DNA from: Cytophagales bacterium
GTDB lineage: Bacteria > Bacteroidota > Bacteroidia > Cytophagales > Thermoflexibacteraceae
Length of the DNA: 64,000 nucleotides
NCBI GenBank assembly: GCA_013299115.1
Contig: JAAFKA010000008.1
Location: 124,001 to 188,000 of the forward strand
Direction: 5' to 3'
Shown: positions 40,701 to 48,367 of the stretch, piece after piece
Layout: the number at the start of each line of letters is the position of its first letter
How positions within the stretch are numbered: position 1 is the first letter of the stretch
Made by a program: the position numbers and the translations under genes
The notes under the pieces: model-generated
What the model saw: only the letters and a program-made list of their open reading frames with translations
Databases searched by the model: none
What the model was told of the DNA's origin: nothing

Positions 40701-42332
40701 TTCTCCAATCAATTAGCAAGGGTAAGAAAAGAGCAAAAATGGGGTTTGCTGAACAACGAAGGCGTAATTGTAGTGCCACCAACGTATGATTCGGTAGCTA
40801 TTTTGCAAAACTCTTATTCACGTTTGCAAAGAAATGCAAAAGTAGGACTTGCAGACCCAAAAGGCAACTTGACTTTGCCCTTGATTTACAACGAAATTAT
40901 AGAATTAGATGCCAACTTGCTCATGGTGGCAGACTCCAACAACCGTTGGGCTTTGTTTCCCAAAACAGGTTTGCCGCTTACGCCCAAGCCTTATTTGGTT
41001 TTGGAAAAAAGTGGCAAAAAAGGAATTTTACAGGCAAAAAATGAGCAAGGTTGGGGCTTGATAGACCTCAAAGGCAGGGAATTAATCACGCCACAGTTCG
41101 ACAATATAGAAACTTTCGATGCTCACGACTGGGCAGTGGTAAGCAAACAAGGCAACTATGGCGTGCTAAATGGCAAAGGAGATTGGATAATTCCTGCTGA
41201 TTATCAGGCTATTACAATTTTGCCAAATTTGGTATTGGCAGCCAAAAAAGAAAACCGTTGGGGTTTGCTCGACTCAAAAGGCAAAGTTTTATTGCCTTTG
41301 ACTTACGACAAAATAGAACCTACTGAAACTGCCGAAATAGTCCGTTTGGTACAGGCAAACAAAATAGGCTTGTTCAACGTGCAAAGCAAAACCTTGTTGC
41401 CTGCGGACTATGACGAAATTTTGCCCTTTAAACCCAACCTTGCCTTTGTTCGCAAAGAAGGCAAATGGGGAGTTATCAACAAACTACTCAAAGTATTGGC
41501 AGGCACAAATTTCGACCAGATTTACGACTTTTCAGGGGGTTTGGCACGTTGCAAACGCAACAACAAATTCAGCTACCTCGATGGCAATGGCAAACTGATT
41601 TTACCCCTCAACTTAGAAGATGCCTTCGATGCTTTTGAAGGGTTGGCTGCGGTTAAGAGTGAAGGCAGATGGGGCTTTATCAACGACAAAGGCAAATTTA
41701 TTATCAAACCGCAATTCGACAAGGTCTATGCTTTTTCTGAAGGATTGGCGGGGGTGCAACTCAACGGCAAATGGGGTTTTTTGAGCCACCAAACGCAAAC
41801 AGTGGTCATACAACCGCAATTTGATGATGTAGGCAGCTTGCAAAACGGCATAGCCACTGTAACACAAAACGAATTGTGGGGCTATGTGGACAGCAAAGGC
41901 AGCATAATTGTAGCCCCGCAGTTTGAGTGGGCAGACAATTTTGAGAAAGAAAGTCAGGTAGCACAGGTGCAAAAAAACGGCAAAATAGGTTTTGTCAATC
42001 GCAAAGGCGAAATTGTCATTGCCCCGCAGTTTGAAAACGTGAGCAAATTTACCAACGGCTTTGCCTTTGTCCGCCGTTTCAACAAAGTTGGTATTTTGTC
42101 GCAAACAGGGCAGTTGGTAGCTTCGCCAAAATATGACGAAATCAAACCATTCAGGCAAGGATTGGCTGCGGTGCGGATAGACGAAAAATGGGGTTACATC
42201 AACGCCACAGGGCTGTTAGTCATACCTGCTTTGTTCGACTCTGCCGACTCTTTTTTCAACGACAAAGCAAAAGTAAGCCGTTACGGAGAGTTTTTTTATA
42301 TCAATGCAGAGGGGAAAATGGCGATGAGGTAA
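37785..42332 (+). CDS. Three-TIR, single-span, coiled-coil, WG-repeat protein
   Basis: 1515 residues from the ATG at 37785. Three TIR modules: TIR1 ~4-145 (TDVFISYGRKQSKFF, SPYCRLEVELA with Glu78), a diverged TIR2 ~222-375 (DVFICAADKEN, SQRCLKELEYA with Glu311), and TIR3 ~448-575 (EVFISYSRTDGDFA, SPFCRDEVEYA with Glu520). These Glu positions fit the catalytic Glu of NAD-cleaving bacterial TIRs. Each module is followed by a similar helical linker (HxxxLxxALxW ... LLxG ... W/F). A basic segment (SARRQRW) precedes one span (~687-706), a coiled coil follows (~707-805) and then WG repeats (GxWGxI/L.xxGxxxxxPxFD) fill ~815-1515. The positive-inside rule puts TIRs in the cytoplasm and WG repeats outside. 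TIR proteins of this build usually end in WD40 repeats; WG repeats are unusual. Confidence 0.88.
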   Translation: MQNFTDVFISYGRKQSKFFATQLYNQLLANGYTAWFDQNDIPLGVDYQNQIDDGIEKAHNFLFIISPHSVVSPYCRLEVELAYKHRKRIIPILHVEGFEFEKLHPIIGKINWIYLRETLPQDSIDWHQAQPADDFEKGFAGLLNLLTTQQDYVAQHTALLYHALAWERNQQTTHNLLVGNDRLAAEQWLLTEFKPPAQPPCEPSDLHAEFICESKKNANNLMTDVFICAADKENVIATTTEDSYGNINEEDLKQAIKKMLEKSCITTWVHHKDIQKGEDTEKAILQGIEQADNFLFFISNASLASQRCLKELEYAALWKKRIIPLLIEKVEEEKFPKEIKGLHYINFIDNIERKLIRQEMSDFQKDINELLHEIQTDETYHNQHKVFLTQALKWQRNHKNNAFLLRGYNLQNAQTFLASGKNRTQHQPTRLHKILISESAAKIGQLSSEVFISYSRTDGDFARQLNNELQSIGKTTWFDQESIATGANFQKEIYKGIENSDNFLFIISDKALASPFCRDEVEYAVSLNKRFVTVLIPEGLHNPELLAAYPDLAKIQWIDFCKKDFEKAFFELINTLNTDREYIHNHTKYSQRATDWQDRQRSPDLLLQGEFLLLAKTWIEEAEKLRKKPLPPENVKDYIVASERAWQSRLQKEEEQRNREALLEQEKIEALQKTIALQQRSARRQRWFLLAALLLTGVAVAGYVQAYFSQKQMEKQSIELAKQSNYAHEQAVLAAQEQKEAKINADRAELERKKAQHAFYELQTQSQATEKQRHLALHNLEKAKENEEAAKRNLLLAEKAQQEALKNLEIAKVSETKANEALEKRNKLINFFGFGAENRAWAYRDGKFAIIDKDGNKFTDFVFGEPTPFQNGVAQAELDNDFAIVNANGDTLTAGYEFFVHTNNDLIYTKKNNQYGFINADGKLVNNSIWFDNVWQPSIDNQVGWIRKNGLWGLMSTSGNLLINPQFDEKTDFSNQLARVRKEQKWGLLNNEGVIVVPPTYDSVAILQNSYSRLQRNAKVGLADPKGNLTLPLIYNEIIELDANLLMVADSNNRWALFPKTGLPLTPKPYLVLEKSGKKGILQAKNEQGWGLIDLKGRELITPQFDNIETFDAHDWAVVSKQGNYGVLNGKGDWIIPADYQAITILPNLVLAAKKENRWGLLDSKGKVLLPLTYDKIEPTETAEIVRLVQANKIGLFNVQSKTLLPADYDEILPFKPNLAFVRKEGKWGVINKLLKVLAGTNFDQIYDFSGGLARCKRNNKFSYLDGNGKLILPLNLEDAFDAFEGLAAVKSEGRWGFINDKGKFIIKPQFDKVYAFSEGLAGVQLNGKWGFLSHQTQTVVIQPQFDDVGSLQNGIATVTQNELWGYVDSKGSIIVAPQFEWADNFEKESQVAQVQKNGKIGFVNRKGEIVIAPQFENVSKFTNGFAFVRRFNKVGILSQTGQLVASPKYDEIKPFRQGLAAVRIDEKWGYINATGLLVIPALFDSADSFFNDKAKVSRYGEFFYINAEGKMAMR

Positions 42333-42403
42333 AAAGTGCCTTTGTTGTTCTCTATTAGGTCTTGTTTCAAGGGCTTTTTGTGTAATTTTACGTTGCTAAA
42401 CCA

Positions 42404-42820
42404 ATGATTATCATGTTTTGTCAAGAAATTCAACTGCGAGTTCGTTATGCAGATACTGACCAAATGGGCTATGCCTATTATGGCAATTATGCTATGTATT
42501 ATGAAGTGGCTCGTACAGAAGTATTTAGAAGTTTGGGCTTGCCTTACAAAGAAACCGAAGCTATGGGGTTTCTGATGCCTGTTTTAGAAAACCATTCTTA
42601 CTATCATGCACCTGCCTATTATGACGATTTGCTTACCATTAAAGTAATGATAAAAGAAGTTCCAATGGTAAAAATTCGATTCCATTATGAGTTTTACAAC
42701 CCCGCTAAGGAATTGATACACACAGGCGACACCTTATTAGTTTTTTTACGCAGTGATACACGAAAGCCTTGTAGGATACCGCCTGCTTTTTTGGAAAAAA
42801 TAAAACCCTATTTTGAGTAA
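42404..42820 (+). CDS. Hotdog-fold acyl-CoA thioesterase (YbgC/FadM-like)
   Basis: 138 residues. ELQLRVRYADTDQMGYAYYG-like N-terminus with the Asp (YADTDQMG) that acts in 4HBT-type thioesterases, then NYAMYYEVARTEVFRSLGLP. Likely cleaves short acyl-CoA or acyl-ACP thioesters in the cytosol. The start could also be 42413 (MFCQEI), which fits family N-termini slightly better. Only 71 bases after the TIR-WG gene but with its own AT-rich leader. Confidence 0.85.
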   Translation: MIIMFCQEIQLRVRYADTDQMGYAYYGNYAMYYEVARTEVFRSLGLPYKETEAMGFLMPVLENHSYYHAPAYYDDLLTIKVMIKEVPMVKIRFHYEFYNPAKELIHTGDTLLVFLRSDTRKPCRIPPAFLEKIKPYFE

Positions 42821-42918
42821 AACTTTTTGCTGAGTGCAGCTTAGAAAATTATTAAAGGTTAAGTAGTTAGACTTAAATAATCGACAGTGTTTTAGTGTTT
42901 ATGTATCTGATTATCAGA

Positions 42919-42949
42919 ATTATCCGACACCTCAAAGGTGTCGGATAAT
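42919..42949 (+). repeat. YLSDTSKVSDK-type palindrome, intergenic
   Basis: ATTATCCGACACCTC ... AAGGTGTCGGATAAT. Same family as the coding copies at 24933-25102; here between the thioesterase and dihydroorotase genes. Confidence 0.8.
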
Positions 42950-43025
42950 TGGGTTTAACCACTTAAGCCTAATGAAATGCAACAGTTTTTTCCTTGTAAG
43001 GGTTTAATTCAATAATCAAATAACG

Positions 43026-44363
43026 ATGAAAACTTTACTCCTCAATACCCAACTTATCAACGAAGGCAGTATCAAAACTGCTGATGTGCTGATAGTAGGC
43101 GAAAGAATAGAAAAAATTGGTAGCAATTTGGCTGCCGAATCTGCGGATAAGGTAATAGATGCCAAAGGGCAATACCTCATGGCGGGGGTCATAGACGACC
43201 AAGTGCATTTTCGTGAACCAGGACTTACGCACAAGGCTACCATTTATTCGGAGGCGAGGGCTGCGGTGGCAGGTGGCACTACTACTTTTATGGAAATGCC
43301 CAATACAGTACCCAATGCCTTGACTCAACAGTTGTTGCAAGACAAATACGAAATAGCTGCACGCACTTCGCTAGCAAATTATTCGTTTTTTATGGGAGTT
43401 TCCAATGACAATTTGGAGGAGGTGCTGCGAACTAACCCCGCCAATGTCTGCGGTTTGAAAATTTTTATGGGGTCTTCCACAGGCAATATGTTGGTGGATA
43501 GTTTGCAAACTTTGGAAAATGTGTTTAGCAAAAGTAATTTGCTCATTGCTACGCACTGCGAAGACGAAAGCACTATTCGGAAAAATGCAGAATTATACAA
43601 ACAACTCTACGGAGATAAATTGCCTGCTTATTTGCACCCCATCATCAGAAACGAAGCTGCTTGCTTGCAATCTTCCTCGATGGCGGTGCAGTTGGCAAAA
43701 AAACATGGCACAAGGTTGCACGTCTTGCACATTACAACGGAGGAGGAAACGCAACTTTTCAGCAACCAAACACCGCTGAAAGACAAGAAAATAACTTCCG
43801 AAGTTTGCGTACATCATTTGTGGTTCGACAGTGCAGACTACCACCGTTTAGGCTCGCAAATCAAATGCAACCCCGCCATAAAAGAGGCAAGGCACAAACC
43901 AAAAATTTTGGAGGCTCTGCTCGATGATAGAATAGACATCATAGCCACCGACCACGCCCCACACACTTGGGAAGAAAAACAACAGCCTTATTGGACTTCG
44001 CCTTCGGGTTTGCCTTTGGTGCAGCATGGTTTGTTGTTGTTGTTGGAGTTTTATAGACAAGGCAAAATTAGTTTGGAAAAAATAGCCGAAAAAATGTGCC
44101 ATGCTCCTGCGGTCTGTTTCCAAATCAAAGAAAGAGGTTTTGTAAGAGAAGGTTATTTTGCAGATTTGGTGCTGTTTGACCCTAAACAAACGACAATGGT
44201 AGAAAAGAAAAATTTGTTGTATCAATGTGGTTGGTCGCCATTGGAGGGCTATACTTTCCAAAATGCTGTTACGCATACCTTTGTTTCTGGGCATTTGGCT
44301 TACGAAAATGGCAGATTGCACGAAAACCAAAAAGGGCAACGGATTTTGTTTGAGAGGGGGTAA
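43026..44363 (+). CDS. pyrC: Dihydroorotase
   Basis: 445 residues. Converts carbamoyl-aspartate to dihydroorotate in pyrimidine synthesis. Amidohydrolase features: GVIDDQVHFREPGLTHKATI, GLKIFMGSSTGNML with the carbamylated Lys, THCEDE, LHVLHITTEEE and IATDHAPHTWEEK. The first metal motif reads QVH where many class I enzymes have HVH; I believe this variant is usual for Bacteroidota dihydroorotases. It stands alone, not in a pyr operon. An allantoinase or hydantoinase role is less likely from the motifs. Confidence 0.88.
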   Translation: MKTLLLNTQLINEGSIKTADVLIVGERIEKIGSNLAAESADKVIDAKGQYLMAGVIDDQVHFREPGLTHKATIYSEARAAVAGGTTTFMEMPNTVPNALTQQLLQDKYEIAARTSLANYSFFMGVSNDNLEEVLRTNPANVCGLKIFMGSSTGNMLVDSLQTLENVFSKSNLLIATHCEDESTIRKNAELYKQLYGDKLPAYLHPIIRNEAACLQSSSMAVQLAKKHGTRLHVLHITTEEETQLFSNQTPLKDKKITSEVCVHHLWFDSADYHRLGSQIKCNPAIKEARHKPKILEALLDDRIDIIATDHAPHTWEEKQQPYWTSPSGLPLVQHGLLLLLEFYRQGKISLEKIAEKMCHAPAVCFQIKERGFVREGYFADLVLFDPKQTTMVEKKNLLYQCGWSPLEGYTFQNAVTHTFVSGHLAYENGRLHENQKGQRILFERG

Positions 44364-44419
44364 ATTTATTAGATTATCTGAAAAGTCTAATAAGTAATTT
44401 GCTTGATTTGCTTCTATTT

Positions 44420-44453
44420 TTTGCAAACAATCCAAAATAAAAAACTAACTTTG
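44420..44453 (+). promoter_or_regulatory. Possible promoter upstream of the carbamoyltransferase gene
   Basis: TTTG (44420-44423) and TAACTTTG (44446-44453) with a 22-base gap, slightly longer than ideal. The gene starts 210 bases later, after a hairpin, so a long leader would result. Confidence 0.4.
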
Positions 44454-44528
44454 CGACCAAATTTAGAATGTAGCATTAGACTTCTAGACTGTGTATTTTT
44501 GATAATGATATTTTAAATTTGTATTTAT

Positions 44529-44594
44529 TTTGTCATTCTGAGCGTAGTGAAGAATCTTAACCAGATTCTTCGCTACGCTCAGAATGACAAAACA
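44529..44594. repeat. GTCATTCTGAGCGTAG-type palindrome
   Basis: TTGTCATTCTGAGCGTAGTG ... AAGAATC pairs with GATTCTTCGCTACGCTCAGA ... ATGACAA, 27-base arms with one or two mismatches. This kind of palindrome is widespread in many bacterial genomes. Confidence 0.8.
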
Positions 44595-44663
44595 CAAAAT
44601 ATTAATGTTAGTATCTAATTGTAGTGTGGTTTTAGTCCACACCTAACTATTTTTTTTCACAAA

Positions 44664-46391
44664 ATGTATATTCTTGGATTAAATGCCTATCATGGCGACT
44701 CTTCTGCTTGTATCTATAAAAATGGCGAACTCATTGCTGCCACAGAAGAAGAAAGATTTAGACGTATCAAACATTGGGCTGGTTTTCCAACCGAAGCTAT
44801 AAAGTTTTGCTTGAAAGAGGCTAATATTTCTATCAAAGAGATAGACCACATTGCTATTTCCAAAGACCCCAAAGCCAATTTAGACAAAAAGCTGTTTTTT
44901 ATGGCAAAAAAATTTGTCAATTTTGGCAATTTGTTGGATAGATTATCTAATGCCCAAAAAATAATGGGCTTGAAAGAGGAATTAGAAAAAGCATTTGGTG
45001 TGCCAAAAAACCAAATCAAGGCAGAAATTCACAACGTAGAGCATCACCGCAGCCATTTGGCAAGTGCTTTTTTTGCCTCCGATTTTGAGGAGGCAGCCCT
45101 GTTTTCTATTGATGGATTGGGAGATTTCAAATCTGCCATGACAGGCACAGGCAAAGGTAACAAAATTACAGTCTTAGAAGGGGTCTATTATCCGCACTCT
45201 TTGGGCGAATTTTATACTACTTTCACCCAATTTTTGGGCTTTCACCACTACGGAGATGAGTACAAAATCATGGGACTTGCCCCCTACGGACAACCAACTT
45301 ACTACGAACAGTTAAAAGATGTGGTAAGCTGGCAAGATGGCTTGTTTAAGGTTAATACCAAATATTTTAAAGACCTGAACGAAAGAAGTCCGATGACGTG
45401 GACAGACGGTATTCCGCATATAGATTTGCTTTATACCAATTATTTGGTTGAAAAATTTGGGCAACCTCGCCAAAAAGATGAGCCTCTCACGCAGGCACAC
45501 AAAGATTTGGCTACTTCGGTGCAAAAAATGTGTGAGGAAACTATTTTTTATATGCTCAATGACTTGCACAAAAAAACAGGCTTAGACAACCTTTGTTTGG
45601 CAGGTGGCGTGGGGCAAAACTCGGTGGCAAATGGCAAAATCTTGAACCGAACTCCGTTTAAAAAACTATACATTCCTCCCGCAGCCCATGACGCAGGCAC
45701 GTCTATTGGGGCAGCTTTGTATGTCTATAACCAAACTCTGGGCAAGCCCCGTTTGCCAAAAATGGAGCATGGCTATTTGGGTTATCAGGCAACAAACGAA
45801 GAAATTGAAACTTATTTGCAGTCGCAAAATATTGATTACCAACGGTTTGACAACCAACAAGCATTGTTTGAAAAAGTGAGCAACTGCTTAGTCCATGCAG
45901 GGGTGGTGGGTTGGTATCAGGGCAGGGCAGAGTTTGGACCTCGTGCCTTAGGGCATCGGTCTATTTTGGCAGACCCTCGCCGCGTTGATGCCAAAGAACT
46001 GCTCAATGCTAAAATCAAACGCAGAGAAAGTTTCCGACCTTTTGCTCCTTCTATTCTCAAAGAATTTGTGCCACAATACTTTGAAAACGTGGACGATGTG
46101 CCTTTTATGGAAAAAGTTTTTTTGATTAAGCCCGAAAAACGTGCAGAAATTCCTGCTGTAACCCATGCCGATGGCACAGGTAGGTTGCAAACAGTAGATA
46201 AAAACGTGGAGCCAAAATATTATGGTTTGATTGAGGCTTTTTACAAAAAAACCAATACGCCAATTCTACTCAACACTTCTTTCAATGAAAATGAGCCTAT
46301 TGTCAATTTGCCTGCCGAAGCCTTAGCCTGCTTTTTGCGGACAAAAATGGATATGTTGGTTTTGGGAGATTGTGTGGTAGAGAGAAAATAA
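44664..46391 (+). CDS. Carbamoyltransferase (NodU/CmcH/TobZ family)
   Basis: 575 residues. N-terminal Kae1/ASKHA-like domain: MYILGLNAYHGDSSACIYKN, VEHHRSHLASAFFASDFEEA, LFSIDGLGDF. C-terminal YrdC-like domain: WYQGRAEFGPRALGHRSILA, then PRRVDAKELLNAKIKRRESF and RPFAPS. Carbamoylates a hydroxyl group of a sugar or secondary metabolite using carbamoyl phosphate. The substrate cannot be told from the sequence; no polysaccharide cluster is next to it, although an epimerase and a glycosyltransferase lie further along. Confidence 0.9.
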   Translation: MYILGLNAYHGDSSACIYKNGELIAATEEERFRRIKHWAGFPTEAIKFCLKEANISIKEIDHIAISKDPKANLDKKLFFMAKKFVNFGNLLDRLSNAQKIMGLKEELEKAFGVPKNQIKAEIHNVEHHRSHLASAFFASDFEEAALFSIDGLGDFKSAMTGTGKGNKITVLEGVYYPHSLGEFYTTFTQFLGFHHYGDEYKIMGLAPYGQPTYYEQLKDVVSWQDGLFKVNTKYFKDLNERSPMTWTDGIPHIDLLYTNYLVEKFGQPRQKDEPLTQAHKDLATSVQKMCEETIFYMLNDLHKKTGLDNLCLAGGVGQNSVANGKILNRTPFKKLYIPPAAHDAGTSIGAALYVYNQTLGKPRLPKMEHGYLGYQATNEEIETYLQSQNIDYQRFDNQQALFEKVSNCLVHAGVVGWYQGRAEFGPRALGHRSILADPRRVDAKELLNAKIKRRESFRPFAPSILKEFVPQYFENVDDVPFMEKVFLIKPEKRAEIPAVTHADGTGRLQTVDKNVEPKYYGLIEAFYKKTNTPILLNTSFNENEPIVNLPAEALACFLRTKMDMLVLGDCVVERK

Positions 46392-46466
46392 GTTTGCAGA
46401 ATCCTACTCAAAAAAATAATTTCTTTTTTCCTAACTACTTGTTAGCTATAATCATTTTTTTGTATA

Positions 46467-46474
46467 TATTTGCA
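46467..46474 (+). promoter_or_regulatory. -7 element before the 30-residue ribosomal protein gene
   Basis: TATATTTG matches TAnnTTTG; the ATG follows at 46510. The -33 region is T-rich (CTTGTTAG) without an exact TTTG. Confidence 0.5.
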
Positions 46475-46509
46475 AAATTTTTTATTCACAATTTAAACAT
46501 CATAAAGCT

Positions 46510-46602
46510 ATGCCTTGCGGAAAGAAAAGAAAAAGACACAAAATAGCTACGCACAAGCGTAAGAAAAGATTGAGGAAAAACAGACACAAAAAGAAAAAAT
46601 AA
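46510..46602 (+). CDS. AURKAIP1/COX24-domain small basic protein (mS38/bS22-like)
   Basis: 30 residues, MPCGKKRKRHKIATHKRKKR followed by LRKNRHKKKK: half the residues are Lys or Arg. This is the very small protein conserved in Bacteroidota and annotated as AURKAIP1/COX24 domain, related to mitochondrial mS38 and actinobacterial bS22, so probably a ribosomal small-subunit protein. It has its own promoter element and lies 130 bases before the RNase G gene. Confidence 0.85.
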   Translation: MPCGKKRKRHKIATHKRKKRLRKNRHKKKK

Positions 46603-46625
46603 GTAGCCTGTTCTCTCATCTCGTT

Positions 46626-46645
46626 AAGTTGCCTTCGGGCAACTT
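46626..46645 (+). terminator. Hairpin between the small basic protein gene and rng
   Basis: AAGTTGCC TTCG GGCAACTT: perfect 8-bp stem with a stable TTCG loop, followed by TCTCCC rather than a T-run. May end or attenuate transcription, or stabilise the mRNA end. Confidence 0.55.
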
Positions 46646-46732
46646 TCTCCCATAAAGAATTGTTTTCAATCACAATTACTTTTTGTTTTATAAGCATACC
46701 AAGTTCTTTGAAATTAAAAATCTTTTACAACC

Positions 46733-48289
46733 TTGAGCAGCGAATTAATTATCAATTCAGTTCAAAGTGGAGACCGTATAGCTCTTTTAAGGGAAAAGCA
46801 GTTAGTAGAGTATCACATCGAGAGTAGCAGCGACAGTTTTCACGTAGGCGACATCTATCTCGGTATTGTGCATAGGATTCACAACAACCTGAATGCAGCT
46901 TTTATTGACCTCGGTCATGACAAAGACGCATTTTTGCACTACTTAGACTTAGGTCCTAACGTAAAATCGCAAATCAAATTTAGCCGAGCCATACAAGCCA
47001 AAAAAGCAAATTTTGCCAATAAACTTAACGGCATCAAACCTGATGCTCCCATAGACAAGTTTGGCAAGATGAGTGACGTAATGAAAGGCAACCAGCAAGT
47101 GCTGGTACAGATAGTAAAAGAACCAATAGGGACGAAAGGGCATCGTTTATCGTGTGAACTTTCATTACCTGGTCGCTATATTGTATTAGTGCCTTTTGGC
47201 GATGGCGTAAACGTATCGAAAAAAATTACCGACAATGCAGAACGCAAAAGATTGCAACGATTAGTGGCATCTATCAGACCAGAGAATTTTGGTATTATTG
47301 TGCGGACTGTAGCCGAAGGAAAAGATGTGGCTGAACTCGACAGAGACCTCAACGAACTACTCGACAAGTGGCAAGCTGGCATGGAAAGACTCCAAACTGC
47401 CAAGCCCAAAGATAAAATTATAGGCGAAATGAACCGTGCTACGTCTATGCTGCGAGATATGTTGAACGAAAGTTTTGACAATATTGTGGTAGATGACAAA
47501 GAAATGTTCGACGAAATTCGCACTTTTATCCACACCATTGCCCCCGAAAAAGAAAAAATTGTAAAGTTACACAGCGGAAAATCCAAAATCTTTGAACAAT
47601 ACGGAATAGAAAAACAACTCAAAATGTTGTTCGGACAGACCGTAAGCCTCCCCACAGGTGGCTACATTATCATAGAACACACCGAAGCCCTGCACGTGAT
47701 AGACGTGAACAGTGGCAACAAATCAAGTACTGATGACGACCAAGAAACGACGGCTTTCAACGTAAATATGGAGGCTGCTGCCGAAGTAGCTCGCCAACTG
47801 CGGTTGAGAGATATGGGTGGCATCATTGTGATTGATTTCATTGACCTCAAAAATCCGCAGCTCAAACAGCAGTTGTATGACCACATGCGGAAGGAAATGA
47901 AACCAGATAGGTCGAAGTTTACGGTCTTGCCCCTTACCAAATTCGGTTTGATGCAGATAACAAGGCAACGAGTTAGACCAGAAATGAACATTGTTACCCA
48001 AGAAAAATGCCCGACTTGCAACGGAACTGGCAAAATATCTGCCTCTATTTCGGTTACAGACCACATAGAAAGCAAGTTGGAACATATCTTGACCAAACAA
48101 AATGATTCGGGAATTACCTTGATTACACACCCGTACCTCCACGCCTATTTTACTTCGGGCTGGATTTCAAAACGTATGCGATGGTATCTGCAATACCACA
48201 AGTGGATAAAAATATTGCCCGACTCTTCACTTGCCATCACAGAGTTTTACTTCAAAAATAAACAAGACCAACTCATAGAGTTGGAGTAA
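46733..48289 (+). CDS. rng: Ribonuclease E/G
   Basis: 518 residues, the usual length for the short RNase G form without a degradosome tail. S1-like N-terminal part (VGDIYLGIVHRIHNNLNAAF), 5' sensor/RNase H-like part and DNase I-like catalytic core with HVIDVNSGNK and GGIIVIDFIDLKNPQ holding the metal Asp residues, then the Zn-link CPTCNGTG. Cleaves single-stranded AU-rich RNA for rRNA processing and mRNA decay. The start is TTG at 46733: a TAA at 46715-46717 precedes it and no ATG lies between, and MSSELIINSVQSGD is the normal family start. Confidence 0.92.
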   Translation: MSSELIINSVQSGDRIALLREKQLVEYHIESSSDSFHVGDIYLGIVHRIHNNLNAAFIDLGHDKDAFLHYLDLGPNVKSQIKFSRAIQAKKANFANKLNGIKPDAPIDKFGKMSDVMKGNQQVLVQIVKEPIGTKGHRLSCELSLPGRYIVLVPFGDGVNVSKKITDNAERKRLQRLVASIRPENFGIIVRTVAEGKDVAELDRDLNELLDKWQAGMERLQTAKPKDKIIGEMNRATSMLRDMLNESFDNIVVDDKEMFDEIRTFIHTIAPEKEKIVKLHSGKSKIFEQYGIEKQLKMLFGQTVSLPTGGYIIIEHTEALHVIDVNSGNKSSTDDDQETTAFNVNMEAAAEVARQLRLRDMGGIIVIDFIDLKNPQLKQQLYDHMRKEMKPDRSKFTVLPLTKFGLMQITRQRVRPEMNIVTQEKCPTCNGTGKISASISVTDHIESKLEHILTKQNDSGITLITHPYLHAYFTSGWISKRMRWYLQYHKWIKILPDSSLAITEFYFKNKQDQLIELE

Positions 48290-48310
48290 AATAAATAAAC
48301 AACAAATGCA

Positions 48311-48347
48311 ACGCCTACTAATCAATAGATTGGTAGGCGTTTTTTTG
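48311..48347. terminator. Terminator between rng and the TonB receptor gene
   Basis: ACGCCTACTAATC AATAG ATTGGTAGGCGT, ~12-bp stem with one mismatch, then TTTTTTT. Ends rng; the opposite strand may end the convergent receptor gene. Confidence 0.8.
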
Positions 48348-48367
48348 TGATTGGTCAATAAACATAT

